Position numbers and translations under genes: made by a program
Part shown: positions 1-8,341 of the stretch, piece by piece
How the letters are laid out: every line of letters starts with the position of its first letter
Position numbering within the stretch: the stretch's first letter is position 1
Notes under the pieces: generated by a model
Database searches by the model: none
What the model was told of the DNA's origin: nothing
The model's input: only the letters and a program-made list of their open reading frames with translations
Source: Psychrobacillus sp042885655
Lineage (GTDB): Bacteria > Bacillota > Bacilli > Bacillales_A > Planococcaceae
Length of the DNA stretch: 64,000 nucleotides
Direction: 5' to 3'
Assembly: GCF_042885655.1 (NCBI RefSeq)
Contig: NZ_JBHVRO010000012.1
Location: 1-64,000 of the forward strand

Positions 1-18
1 TTTAGTGTTCATTGTTGC

Positions 19-180
19 TTGGAGTGCAGGTGCTCGACTCCTGCGGGAATAGCAGATGTTTTTCTGCACCGAAAGCGAAGCGGCAGGTGCATGAGCCTTG
101 AGACCCCGCAGGTAGCGAAGCGAACGAGGAGGCTCAAGCCATGCCCGCGGAAAGCGAGCGCCGGAACGGAAATCAACAAC
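19..180 (+). repeat. GC-rich intergenic repeat, family R
   Basis: A GC-rich block in an AT-rich background that starts near CTCGACTCCTGCGGG and ends in CCCGCGGAAAGCG followed by GGAAATCAAC. An internal arm GAGCCT (about 93-98) can pair with AGGCTC (about 130-135). The same sequence is found in inverted orientation at 55070-55305, including the stretch that reads CACCTGCCGCTTCGCTTTCG there. ORFs that cross it are not credible genes. Similar GC-rich segments are, as I recall, common between genes in other Bacillaceae, but I cannot name a characterised family. Confidence 0.75.
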
Positions 181-232
181 TCGTTGAATGGATTACTATC
201 TTTAATTTACTTTTATAGATATTACTCTTGAC

Positions 233-277
233 TAGAGGTAAGAAAGCGTCCGCCTGCAGCGGAAATCAACCTGTTTA
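233..277 (+). repeat. solo right end of family R repeat
   Basis: Reads GAAAGCGTCCGCCTG then CAGCGGAAATCAACCTGTTT, matching the 3' tail of the other family R copies (for example 51431-51470). The short inverted pair TCCGC/GCGGA is kept. The left part of the repeat is missing here. Confidence 0.6.
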
Positions 278-297
278 TGGCATAAAAAAAATTTCTA

Positions 298-327
298 TAA
301 AAAAGTCACTCTCTACTGAATGTGACT
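298..327 (-). terminator. probable original ackA terminator, now displaced
   Basis: On the minus strand AGTCAC pairs with GTGACT and is followed by a run of T. It lies about 90 bp beyond the duplicated ackA stop codon (421-423). It would be the native ackA terminator before an element separated it from the gene, which now ends at 6058. That history is inference. Confidence 0.5.
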
Positions 328-416
328 CCTTTTCGCAAAAAATTTTTAACCACTATTTAAAAGCTCTTCAGCTTCTGCGAGAGCTTTACCTTAACATCCG
401 AGAGCACATCTTTTTC

Positions 417-505
417 CCCTTTATAATCCTGCTAACCTCATTGTATCTCTTGCAATCATTATTTCTTCGTTCGTTGGAATGACAATTACTTTTACCGGAG
501 AATGA
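417..505. repeat. duplicate of ackA 3' end (att-like, distal copy)
   Basis: Matches 6054-6142 with 87 of 89 bases identical by eye (differences at 478 and 496). It covers the last 27 or so codons and stop of ackA plus a few bases beyond, then diverges abruptly at 506. Such a copy is what remains when an element integrates by site-specific recombination into the 3' end of a gene: the intact gene receives the element's copy and the old tail is left at the far end. Confidence 0.85.
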
Positions 506-643
506 ACCCTTGATATGACAACATTTCTAAGTATTCTTAACCCAATTATACCATTTCGGTTGTGATTGCTCCACGTTTTGAAAAAATGGTTATGATTTCT
601 TTTTTATGTCTTGTACTCTAAGGGAACGAGCATAATTCATAAC

Positions 644-670
644 AAAAAAGAGCCTAACATACGTTAGACT
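644..670 (-). terminator. terminator downstream of degraded gene
   Basis: On the minus strand AGTCTAAC pairs with GTTAGGCT across a GTAT loop, followed by six T. It lies just past the stop codon at 700-702 of the degraded gene and suits its orientation. Confidence 0.6.
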
Positions 671-699
671 CTACATTGTATCAAAAAAAATTAGTTGAA

Positions 700-1088
700 C
701 TAATTCTTCTTTACTAATCCACCAAAATACTTTGGTATATCAATAGGCTCTAGTACTTCGTTAATCGATTGTTTACTATATGTCTTGCCTGTTAGAAGTT
801 GTTCGAATTATTCCATGTCACCGACACCAACAAGAGAGTCTCCTTCTACTACGTTCTTTCGTTTATTACCTTTACGCTATTATACAATATGAATGTAATA
901 TCATTAAATTAGTCATACTTTCTGCTAGTTCTTGCACAGGACTCCATTCCTTTTTTAAGGATTCTTCAAAGATAATCGAGTCCAGCAATCTCCTTATGCA
1001 AATGACGTTTGGAAGAAGTAGCATGAGCAACTAAGAAAAGCGTGTACACTTCTTCTTTGGATTGGAACCATTCTGACAGGTTTTTCAT
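700..1088 (-). pseudogene. degraded gene of unknown family
   Basis: On the minus strand a ribosome site AGGAGTG precedes ATG at 1086-1088, starting MKNLSEWFQSKEEVYTLFLV. The frame is broken about 40 codons in. Protein-like sequence continues in a shifted frame (DSIIFEESLKKEWSPVQELA), and a third segment with an in-frame TAA ends in PIDIPKYFGGLVKKN and a stop at 700-702. A terminator follows. I do not recognise the family. The intact parent would have been about 130 residues. It lies inside the segment bounded by the ackA duplications, so it may be decayed cargo of that element. Confidence 0.55.
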
Positions 1089-1593
1089 ACAACCACTCCT
1101 ATACTGTATTATATACGATTAGTATAAACCCCGATAGACCATATAGCGAAAAACCGAAGGTATGTCCCTGTCTTTTTTCCTTTCTTTACCCTCCCCTTAC
1201 CCACCTTGTTTTGAATTAATTCGAATTAATTTAATCCATTCGAAGGTATTCAATAAATTCGTATTTATTATGGTTAGTGTGGGGGGGTTCGGCGGTTGCT
1301 GGAGAGCGGATCGATCGGTTAAGTGGTAGAGGTTCGGGTGGAGTAATAGGTCTATAAGGGAGGGGAAAAGAGCGAGAGAAGTGACAAGAGATAAAGTACG
1401 CAGAGCAAGACCAGGAGCAGCAGAACGGAACATAGGTGCGAATAGAATGACTATATGGTCCATCGAGGTATCTATTATATGGTTGTTTTGCGTTGTCTAG
1501 AGTTTGTCCTTTGGCGACATAGAAGTGTTTAATAAAGATTGACATTACCCACGTATTAGAGCACCCCGAACTTGCATTTCCTCTACGTTCTTC
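1089..1593. other. no recognisable gene
   Basis: Two overlapping minus-strand ORFs of 88 and 104 codons exist here (1197-1545), but both have unlikely compositions (rich in Pro, Ser, Arg and Leu) and no clear ribosome site. The stretch at 1280-1440 is richer in G and C than its surroundings. A palindromic AT-rich stretch with GAATTAATTCGAATTAATT lies at about 1212. I see decayed or non-coding DNA. Confidence 0.4.
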
Positions 1594-1645
1594 AAAAAAA
1601 CCCCGAATTGCTACACTTTTTCTAAAGTGTCTACAATTCGGGGTT
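1594..1645 (-). terminator. terminator of the YobI-like gene
   Basis: AACCCCGAATTG (1599-1610) is the exact complement of CAATTCGGGGTT (1634-1645), with an inner ACACTTT/AAAGTGT pair. On the minus strand the stem is followed by seven T. It lies about 65 bp beyond the stop codon at 1710. Confidence 0.85.
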
Positions 1646-1709
1646 CAGCTCATTTATCATAAACTATCTATCTTTTTTTGAAATATGGGCTTTGTTAAAC
1701 TATAAATTA

Positions 1710-4700
1710 TTACATTAATTCATCTTCATTAACTTTACGTCCATATGCTCGGTAAAATTCCGTATCTTCATTATCAATTTCAAACTTTGTAATCCAGTTC
1801 TTTTCTTTGAAAATCTTTAAAATCCTGGTGTTAATTTCGTTAACTTCAATCCTTGGTCGTTTTCTTTCAAATAAACCCAAAAATTCGCTCATTTGTAACG
1901 TCGTAAGATTCTCTCTTGCTTGTGTTTCATTCAAATTTGGTAGGGACATCAAAAACAATTCTTTTTTTACATCCATCTCTAGAACATTTGAACTTAGAAG
2001 GTCTGAAAGAAGTTTAAAATCAATTGAATACTGATTATCTATTATATGTCTTACATATCTTATTGAAATGTCACATATAATTTTTTTAACGGCGACACTT
2101 TCATTTGAGTAATCACTGAGCAAAAACTCTATATCAGCTACATCGAAGTTGTCTTTTAAAATATGCTGTTTAACTAAATCAGAATATCCTTTTTGCTTAA
2201 TCGTTAATTTTTCTGTTGTAAATTCCAACAATTTAATTTTGTTTGGTTCATCCACGTTTTCATCTAACACTGAAATCATTTCGTCAAAAACATAGTTTTC
2301 TGAGTTAATTATTTTAATGTATTCAGAGAAATTATGAGTAATGAAATGCATCAAATTCTCTGGATATATCTCTCTTATAAATAATAGATTTGATTCAGTC
2401 ATTATAATAATATTGAGTTTGATAAGAATTGAAAACTTCTCGTATTCAATGTCAGAGTATAGAAACGAGTTAAAATTAGTATTTGAAGTCTTCAAAATAG
2501 ACTCATACCTTTCGTTAGATAACTCGTTGCATAAAACTACTGCCTTAACAAAATCACTTTTGGATTTTTCACCAAATGGAGTATATATTGAGCTGTTTGT
2601 ATTAAGTCTAAAATTAATACTTGAACTATTGATAAATTCAATTAAATACGTATCTATCACATTTCCGTTTTTAAAGAAATAGTTTAATATATTAATCTCC
2701 GTGTAGTTTACTAGTTTTTCTTGTAATAGGTATTTCCATAATTCTGCATTAATTACCTTCTCTATATTATCTAATTTAGTTTGCAGATAGCCAATATACT
2801 TTATCTTATAATCTGGTTTAATGTTAACATGGTTGAGTATTGTCAATGTAGCAGATTCTTCGTCTGTTATATCCTCATTAGAGTTTTCAAGATTGACTCT
2901 CATATACTCATTCATATTTCTATTTACATATTGTAATAAAGGTTCATCCTCTTTTGAACTAATCAAAGTATAATTTTTATTATAAAAGTCATTGCTTTTG
3001 TTCAAGCCATAAACTTTTATTAAGAATAATTCAATGAGTTCAAATGTAATCAGATATAAATTGTTCTTATATACAGCTGCAAAAAGTTCCTTGTTTGATA
3101 CTTCATAATCAATCCATTCAAATTTAACTCCAATCTTAGTGAACCCATCTATCAGAACGTCGATATTTGGATTAATTATGTCTAAGAAATTAGGACTCTC
3201 AGATATAAATTTTGTTAAACTATTTCTATCATTAAGAGCTAAAATATCATCAACCGAAGAATTATATAATGTATGGATGACATATTGTTTTTTCTGTTCA
3301 TAACTTAGATTACTTACACTAAAAATATCGTCAAAAATTCTTGGCCATATTTTGTTTAATGCTTCTATAAACAAAACAGTTTCTCTCTGTGTTTCCAAAA
3401 ACTCAGTAATAAATTTGAAATTCTTTGTCCTTTTTAACTGTTCGAGGAAACTAATAAAATATTTTTCATTAATATTTCTTGTATTTAACAGATGACACAA
3501 CAGGTCAAAGTTTAGGATTTCTATCTGCTCAAAATCGATAAGTTGTAATCTAGAAAGAACTACCTTTGGATTTATTAACGAATATGAGTAATCCTTTGGC
3601 ATTTGATCAGTTATACTAAGGAGAAAATTCTTATCTATTCGATTTAGACTGTTTTCATAAAAATATGTCATATAATCAGGATATGTTTCATCAATATATC
3701 CATTTCGAATTAAGTATTTAATTAAAGGAAAATATGGACTCCCCTTTATTTCTTTATAATCGTTTTTTACTCCAATCTGATTAATAAAGTTGACGCTAAA
3801 AATGTTATCAATATTGTCTTTTGTAATAATGCTACGTAATCGACTATTTTGTATTATAGTTCTTTGCTTTTGTAATGTTTGTAATTCACTTTTCAACTCT
3901 TCAATTTGATTATCAACATTTCTTTCTATTGCTTCTTTCCGCTTAATATATTCTGGGTTTTGAAGAAGTTCCTCAAGATCTGGTTGTAAACTTATAAGCC
4001 TACTACTATAATTTTCTTGTATTTGGACACTATCAGGGTTTTCCTTTATAGCTTTAACCAAATCAGCTCGTGTTTTAAAATTCGAAATATCAATTCCTGA
4101 AGCATTGTTTATTCGATAATTTGATAACAAGTAGACCGCATCAAGTTCATTAATAGATTCAAGTTTTTCAACATTTGATAGGTCCAGCTTCTCTTCAACT
4201 TCTTTAATTTGATGGTTAATACTTTCAAACTCTTCCTTTAATAATTCCGTTTTACTTTCAAACAAAGTATGAACATATCCCATGCTCAGTTGTAAATCAC
4301 TAAAATCTCTTGGAAATATATTTTTATAAGTAATTATTGCTAGGAGCCTATTTTTGTTTAATTCTATTGATTGTACAAGGTTATTGTATATAATAAATTC
4401 GTTATATATGTTCTTTAGAATTCTCATGTCATCAATATATAATGACAAACCTTTGAGAAAAACCTCGTCGAATAACTCAATAATCTCCCCTTCCACAAAA
4501 TGTTCAATAAATTTATCATGTGAATTAGAGCTATCAATGACTGGAACAACCGGTATTATGAAATCAAAAAACTTTGTTCGATCTTTTGAAATGAAAATAT
4601 CATCCCTTAATAAATATATGAAGCGAATCGGTGTTTTCTCGTCTTTGCTTTTTTTATTGTTAATCAGAGTATTAATTTCCCTCAGTTTTTCGAATATTTG

Positions 4701-5444
4701 ATTCACATTATACCTGTCAATATCCTCGAAAATTATTACATCGACATCTGAGTTTTCAAAAATATACAATACTTCATTGAGATACTTATCAAAGTAAGAT
4801 TCATTTGTTTCTTGAAAGATCTCAATCTCATTTCCCTGTAAATTTAGTCTCTTAAATATATTTTTGTTCTTTTGAGTTGTAATTATGGAGTATATCGTTA
4901 TTCCAAAGATAATAGAGCATAAAATGCCACTAACCAACAATAGTTCACTAACTGTAGTCCACATCAAAATATTTTTTACCCATTCTATTTCCATTGATGA
5001 AACATAATTGCTCCAGCTGTTAAAAAACACTATATATGCTATTAGAATTAAAAATAACGATATAAATAGTGTGCTTTTTATAGTCCCTTTATCAGATACA
5101 TTTTGCTTCACTTTAAAGTTGGTCTTTGGGATTTTGTTTGGATCAATTTGGTGAATGAGCTGGTTGAGAATCTTTCCCTCTAAAACTACTTCATCATAAG
5201 TCGGAATATCTGTACTTTCGGGTGATTCGAAGTGAGCTAGAGAAATATGTAAAAATTTTTTATCTGTATATTCACTCTTATATGTTTCTATTAAGCTGCT
5301 TTTACCAGAACTATACGGGCCAGATATTGCAATATTTTTAAGATCATCATTTGCAAAAACGAAATTCAATGCGTCTTCATAAATATTTAAGTCGGAATTA
5401 TTAATAGGTGTTAACTTTTGAAAATGGTATTCTTTTTTATCCAT
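1710..5444 (-). CDS. YobI-like (KAP-type) membrane P-loop NTPase
   Basis: A 1244-residue protein resembling B. subtilis YobI (about 1200 residues, function unknown). Visible parts are Walker A GPYSSGKSS (42-50), two predicted membrane segments inserted in the NTPase core (about 123-141 and 164-190), Walker B DVIIFEDIDR (235-244), a FIYLLRDDIF strand (275-284) and FFDFIIPVVP after it. A coiled-coil-rich region follows at about 410-540, then a long C-terminal half with no motif I know. The P-loop domain split by membrane helices with an acidic Walker B is typical of KAP NTPases. It stands alone between degraded genes, with its own terminator, and is AT-rich. KAP-type NTPases occur in phage-exclusion proteins such as PifA, so an antiviral role is possible but is inference. 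A small Lys-rich start MDKKEYHF fits the ATG used. Confidence 0.8.
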   Translation of the reverse strand: MDKKEYHFQKLTPINNSDLNIYEDALNFVFANDDLKNIAISGPYSSGKSSLIETYKSEYTDKKFLHISLAHFESPESTDIPTYDEVVLEGKILNQLIHQIDPNKIPKTNFKVKQNVSDKGTIKSTLFISLFLILIAYIVFFNSWSNYVSSMEIEWVKNILMWTTVSELLLVSGILCSIIFGITIYSIITTQKNKNIFKRLNLQGNEIEIFQETNESYFDKYLNEVLYIFENSDVDVIIFEDIDRYNVNQIFEKLREINTLINNKKSKDEKTPIRFIYLLRDDIFISKDRTKFFDFIIPVVPVIDSSNSHDKFIEHFVEGEIIELFDEVFLKGLSLYIDDMRILKNIYNEFIIYNNLVQSIELNKNRLLAIITYKNIFPRDFSDLQLSMGYVHTLFESKTELLKEEFESINHQIKEVEEKLDLSNVEKLESINELDAVYLLSNYRINNASGIDISNFKTRADLVKAIKENPDSVQIQENYSSRLISLQPDLEELLQNPEYIKRKEAIERNVDNQIEELKSELQTLQKQRTIIQNSRLRSIITKDNIDNIFSVNFINQIGVKNDYKEIKGSPYFPLIKYLIRNGYIDETYPDYMTYFYENSLNRIDKNFLLSITDQMPKDYSYSLINPKVVLSRLQLIDFEQIEILNFDLLCHLLNTRNINEKYFISFLEQLKRTKNFKFITEFLETQRETVLFIEALNKIWPRIFDDIFSVSNLSYEQKKQYVIHTLYNSSVDDILALNDRNSLTKFISESPNFLDIINPNIDVLIDGFTKIGVKFEWIDYEVSNKELFAAVYKNNLYLITFELIELFLIKVYGLNKSNDFYNKNYTLISSKEDEPLLQYVNRNMNEYMRVNLENSNEDITDEESATLTILNHVNIKPDYKIKYIGYLQTKLDNIEKVINAELWKYLLQEKLVNYTEINILNYFFKNGNVIDTYLIEFINSSSINFRLNTNSSIYTPFGEKSKSDFVKAVVLCNELSNERYESILKTSNTNFNSFLYSDIEYEKFSILIKLNIIIMTESNLLFIREIYPENLMHFITHNFSEYIKIINSENYVFDEMISVLDENVDEPNKIKLLEFTTEKLTIKQKGYSDLVKQHILKDNFDVADIEFLLSDYSNESVAVKKIICDISIRYVRHIIDNQYSIDFKLLSDLLSSNVLEMDVKKELFLMSLPNLNETQARENLTTLQMSEFLGLFERKRPRIEVNEINTRILKIFKEKNWITKFEIDNEDTEFYRAYGRKVNEDELM

Positions 5445-5659
5445 TACATAACCTTCTTTTCAAGTATTATCCTAAATAAGCTGTTTTCAAAGTCTTCTCA
5501 CACCTAGCTATTTTCTACATAAATAAAACATTCAACAAAATAGAAATAATTACTTTATACATTTAGACAAATAAACGACTGCTCCAATAATCCTATTTGC
5601 CTCCTACTTCATGCTTTCTCAGATCTACTTAGAAACTAGCTTTCGGTATTCCATTTAAT

Positions 5660-5926
5660 TTAATAATATCTATTTCTAAACCTCGCTTTAAGAAACTGTG
5701 TTTTTTCGTTTAACTGCCACTCAATAAATCTTCTTGCGTCCTCATGTGTAACATTAGTCATATACTTACGAACACCAAAACAACGCTCAAAATCATTGAA
5801 TAGTTTTTTATAGCTTTCTATTGTAAGACTTGCCCGACCTTCTAACGTTTTAATACTTATGATTAACTCTCTACCTTCTAACCATGTTAAACCTTTGCCT
5901 GTTGATGATGTTCTTCTTTTTTTCAT
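5660..5926 (-). pseudogene. truncated tyrosine recombinase (N-terminal part)
   Basis: An 88-residue product from ATG at 5926, preceded by AGGAGG at good spacing and starting MKKRRTSSTGKGLTWLEG. The sequence SLTIESYKKLFNDFERCFG followed by VTHEDARRFIEWQL looks like the N-terminal SAM-like core-binding domain of phage-type integrases. The catalytic domain with the R-H-R-Y residues is absent. The reading frame stops after RNRYY, and I found no continuation in other frames beyond about 19 codons. It lies about 130 bp from the ackA copy at 6054, where an integrase would be expected beside its attachment site. Assignment rests on pattern only. Confidence 0.55.
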
Positions 5927-5947
5927 AATACATCCTCCTAGAGTTGT

Positions 5948-6018
5948 AATCATAACCCTCAGAAAGTTGTACATATCAAATATCGGTAATGATTGCACGA
6001 GAGAAAATAATCATAACC
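5948..6018. promoter_or_regulatory. repeated decamer AATCATAACC near element end
   Basis: AATCATAACC occurs at 5948-5957 and 6009-6018, and its reverse complement GGTTATGATT at 588-597 near the other end of the segment. Short repeats of this kind beside an integrase gene can be arm-type recombinase sites. This is inference; no protein-binding evidence is available. Confidence 0.35.
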
Positions 6019-6053
6019 AGTTTAGATTTTAAAGATTAGTCTAATCGTTCAAA

Positions 6054-6142
6054 CCCTTTATAATCCTGCTAACCTCATTGTATCTCTTGCAATCATTATT
6101 TCTTCGTTCGTTGGGATGACAATTACTTTTACAGGAGAATGA
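6054..6142. repeat. ackA 3' end (att-like, gene-proximal copy)
   Basis: Partner of 417-505. This copy is joined in frame to intact ackA and supplies its last 27 or so codons and stop codon. The flanking sequence on the low-coordinate side differs from that beyond the other copy. Confidence 0.85.
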
Positions 6143-7248
6143 GGATAATTTATAAATATTTCTTTACCGTTTAGCTTATTTAAATCATGATCCAAATAAA
6201 CCCCCATAAATTGTAGACCACTTAAAACTTTTTTTCGAATAACTTCACTATTTTCTCCAATTCCTGCAGTAAAAATTATGGCATCTACGCCATTCATCCG
6301 AGCTGCATAAGAACCTATATATTTATGGATACGATTTGTAAATACGTCAAGTGCTAACTGAGCTCGTTCATTTCCCTTGGATGCCTCTGTTACAATTTCA
6401 CGTAGATCACTTGAAAATCCAGAAACGCCTAGCATGCCAGATTTTTTATTTAAAACATCTAATACTTCTTCTGCACTTTTCTCTGTTTTTTCCATTAAGT
6501 ATGGAATTAAAGCAGGATCTAAATTCCCAGATCTTGTCCCCATCGTTACTCCAGCAAGAGGTGTAAAGCCCATGGATGTGTCAATAGATTTTCCTCGATG
6601 TATAGCCGCAATACTTGCTCCATTTCCAAGGTGACAGGATATAAATCTAGTCGTTTCTATTGGTCGGTTTAATAACTCTGCTGCCCGGTAAGCAACATAC
6701 TTATGTGAAGTCCCGTGAAAACCATATTTACGAATTCCATACTTCTCATAATAATCATATGGTATGGAATATAAGTACGAACTTTCCGGCATCGTTTGAT
6801 GAAATGCTGTATCAAAAACAGCTACCGCAGGAACATTCGGTAATTCTTTTGAAAACTCGCGAATACCGGTAATATTTGCAGGATTATGTAATGGGGCAAG
6901 CTCAGAAAGCTCTTCTAATTTTTTCATTACTTTTTCTGTTATTAATACTGAATCACTATACACTTCTCCACCATGTACTACACGGTGTCCTACTCCTTGT
7001 ATGTCATTTAAAGAGTGAATAACTCCTTTATCAACTAACTGATTCATCAAAAGTTTTACGGCTTGTGTATGGTTTTCCACTTGTTCTATTAATTGTATTC
7101 GTTCATTTTGCGTCGTCATTGTAAAAATAGGATTGCTTAAGCCAATTCGTTCTATTAATCCTTTTGCAATAACATTTTCTTCTGGCATTTTCAACAATTG
7201 AAATTTTAAAGATGAACTACCGGCATTAATCGCTAAAATATTTACCAT
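6058..7248 (-). CDS. ackA: acetate kinase
   Basis: Converts acetyl phosphate and ADP to acetate and ATP in overflow metabolism; cytosolic. The 396-residue product matches the family length (B. subtilis 395). It starts MVNILAINAGSSSLKFQL (phosphate-binding loop) and has FDTAFHQTMP, KYGFHGTSHKYV, SCHLGNGASIAA and FTAGIGENS, all ASKHA-fold acetate kinase signatures. I chose ATG 7248 over an upstream in-frame codon because it gives the standard N-terminus. Its gene order with ytxK and tpx is as in B. subtilis. The final codons belong to the 6054-6142 repeat, so the present C-terminal end may come from an integrated element, with no visible change in the protein. The original terminator appears to be at 298-327. 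Confidence 0.97.
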   Translation of the reverse strand: MVNILAINAGSSSLKFQLLKMPEENVIAKGLIERIGLSNPIFTMTTQNERIQLIEQVENHTQAVKLLMNQLVDKGVIHSLNDIQGVGHRVVHGGEVYSDSVLITEKVMKKLEELSELAPLHNPANITGIREFSKELPNVPAVAVFDTAFHQTMPESSYLYSIPYDYYEKYGIRKYGFHGTSHKYVAYRAAELLNRPIETTRFISCHLGNGASIAAIHRGKSIDTSMGFTPLAGVTMGTRSGNLDPALIPYLMEKTEKSAEEVLDVLNKKSGMLGVSGFSSDLREIVTEASKGNERAQLALDVFTNRIHKYIGSYAARMNGVDAIIFTAGIGENSEVIRKKVLSGLQFMGVYLDHDLNKLNGKEIFINYPHSPVKVIVIPTNEEIMIARDTMRLAGL

Positions 7249-7270
7249 AAAAAAACGCCCCTTCCATCCT

Positions 7271-7356
7271 TTCACTTAATTTAGCCGGTGTATGACCGCT
7301 GGTAGATTAAGTGAAACTAGTACTTTAATTGTACTAATCACAGTAGGGGCGAGCAA
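7271..7356 (-). promoter_or_regulatory. ackA promoter and leader hairpin
   Basis: On the minus strand TTGCTC (7351-7356) and TACAAT (7328-7333) are 17 bp apart, a plausible sigma-A promoter. The leader contains TTCACTTAAT (7306-7315) pairing with ATTAAGTGAA (7271-7280), and an inner pair near AGCGG/CCGGCT. The stem ends some 20 bases before the start codon. No clear cre site was seen. Confidence 0.45.
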
Positions 7357-7359
7357 CTA

Positions 7360-8289
7360 TCATCTTGAATTTTCTTCTTGCCATATATCTACTTTTTTAA
7401 AGAACAACTCCATCGCTTCCCGATTCGACATATTTGGAACTTTTGCAAGTAATACTTCCCTCGGTGCTTTTAAATCTTCGCTTTTCTTTTGAAGAATGAG
7501 TAAACTCTTCTCCTGCCCTTTTGTTTTGAAGATATTAGATGGAAACTGTATTACTGCCTGAATCCAGCCATTATCTTTCAAAAATTTATGAAGGTTTGGT
7601 GCTTGTTTTGATTCAAAAATAGTGTCTGGAACTAAAAAGTATAAGTATCCACCAGGTTTTACATGATTCATCGATTGTTCGATAAATAAATGATGTGCAT
7701 AAGACATTTCACCTTCACTTTGAAGAAAATATTCACTTGCAGTTTCCTCATCTGGATAATATCCTACAGGTAAATCACTTACAACAATGTCAACTGGATC
7801 GATTAATAATGGTTTTAAGGCATCCTGTCTAAATAATTGAATATCACAACTTAATAGCTCACCTGTTTGGGCTGCCAATTGAATTAATAAATCGTCTATT
7901 TCAACACCAAAAGCATGATTCTCACTAGATAATGCATTCATAATTGTATAGAGTAAATTACCAGTTCCTAAAGCTGGATCTAAAATTGCATGCTCTTTTT
8001 TTTCTTTCATCATTTTCTTAACAAAATAAGATACTAACAAGCCAATTGCATCTGGTGTCATTTGATGGTTAACTTGTGCTGATTTTTTCATCCCTTTTAG
8101 AATTGCAAGTTGTACTGCTTTTCTAATTTGCTCGTTATCAGGGTTTGTCACTAAGGGTGCTTTTTTATCTGTTATCCATAATTCAAGTGCGTAAATAACG
8201 CCTTCTAAATATGTCACAGACTCCTGTTCTTCTATAAAACTACTTTCTTGATCAATAAACGTAAAAATTTTCTCCACATTTGTATGCAT
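7360..8289 (-). CDS. ytxK: YtxK, SAM-dependent methyltransferase-like protein
   Basis: A 309-residue protein upstream of ackA, as in B. subtilis. The fold is that of N6-adenine DNA methyltransferases: SAM motif DPALGTGN (104-111), acidic FGVEIDD strand (127-133), then SDLPVGYY (171-178) where a DNA adenine enzyme would have NPPY or DPPY. A C-terminal segment LVPDTIF and FPSNIFKT resembles type I HsdM proteins. No specificity or endonuclease gene is near, so restriction-modification is unlikely. The substrate is unknown. GAGGG lies upstream of the ATG. Confidence 0.85.
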   Translation of the reverse strand: MHTNVEKIFTFIDQESSFIEEQESVTYLEGVIYALELWITDKKAPLVTNPDNEQIRKAVQLAILKGMKKSAQVNHQMTPDAIGLLVSYFVKKMMKEKKEHAILDPALGTGNLLYTIMNALSSENHAFGVEIDDLLIQLAAQTGELLSCDIQLFRQDALKPLLIDPVDIVVSDLPVGYYPDEETASEYFLQSEGEMSYAHHLFIEQSMNHVKPGGYLYFLVPDTIFESKQAPNLHKFLKDNGWIQAVIQFPSNIFKTKGQEKSLLILQKKSEDLKAPREVLLAKVPNMSNREAMELFFKKVDIWQEENSR

Positions 8290-8305
8290 AATTATCCCTC
8301 AAATT

Positions 8306-8335
8306 AAAACCCACTCTTTAATTAGAGTGGGTTTT
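8306..8335 (-). terminator. terminator between tpx and ytxK
   Basis: AAAACCCACTCT and AGAGTGGGTTTT form a perfect stem with a short loop, ending in T on both strands. It separates tpx from ytxK-ackA. Confidence 0.75.
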
Positions 8336-8341
8336 ATTGTT

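Noticed and set aside
780..1034. Plus-strand 84-codon ORF
   Set aside because: Antisense to the better supported degraded gene, which has a ribosome site and terminator.
1197..1545. Two overlapping minus-strand ORFs of 88 and 104 codons
   Set aside because: Unlikely amino acid composition, no ribosome site, no recognisable domain.
1710..5998. YobI-like gene as part of a multi-gene toxin or defence operon
   Set aside because: No intact neighbouring gene on the same strand; only an integrase fragment and decayed DNA flank it.
7360..8289. YtxK as part of a restriction-modification system
   Set aside because: No specificity or endonuclease gene nearby, non-standard motif IV, and conserved housekeeping context.
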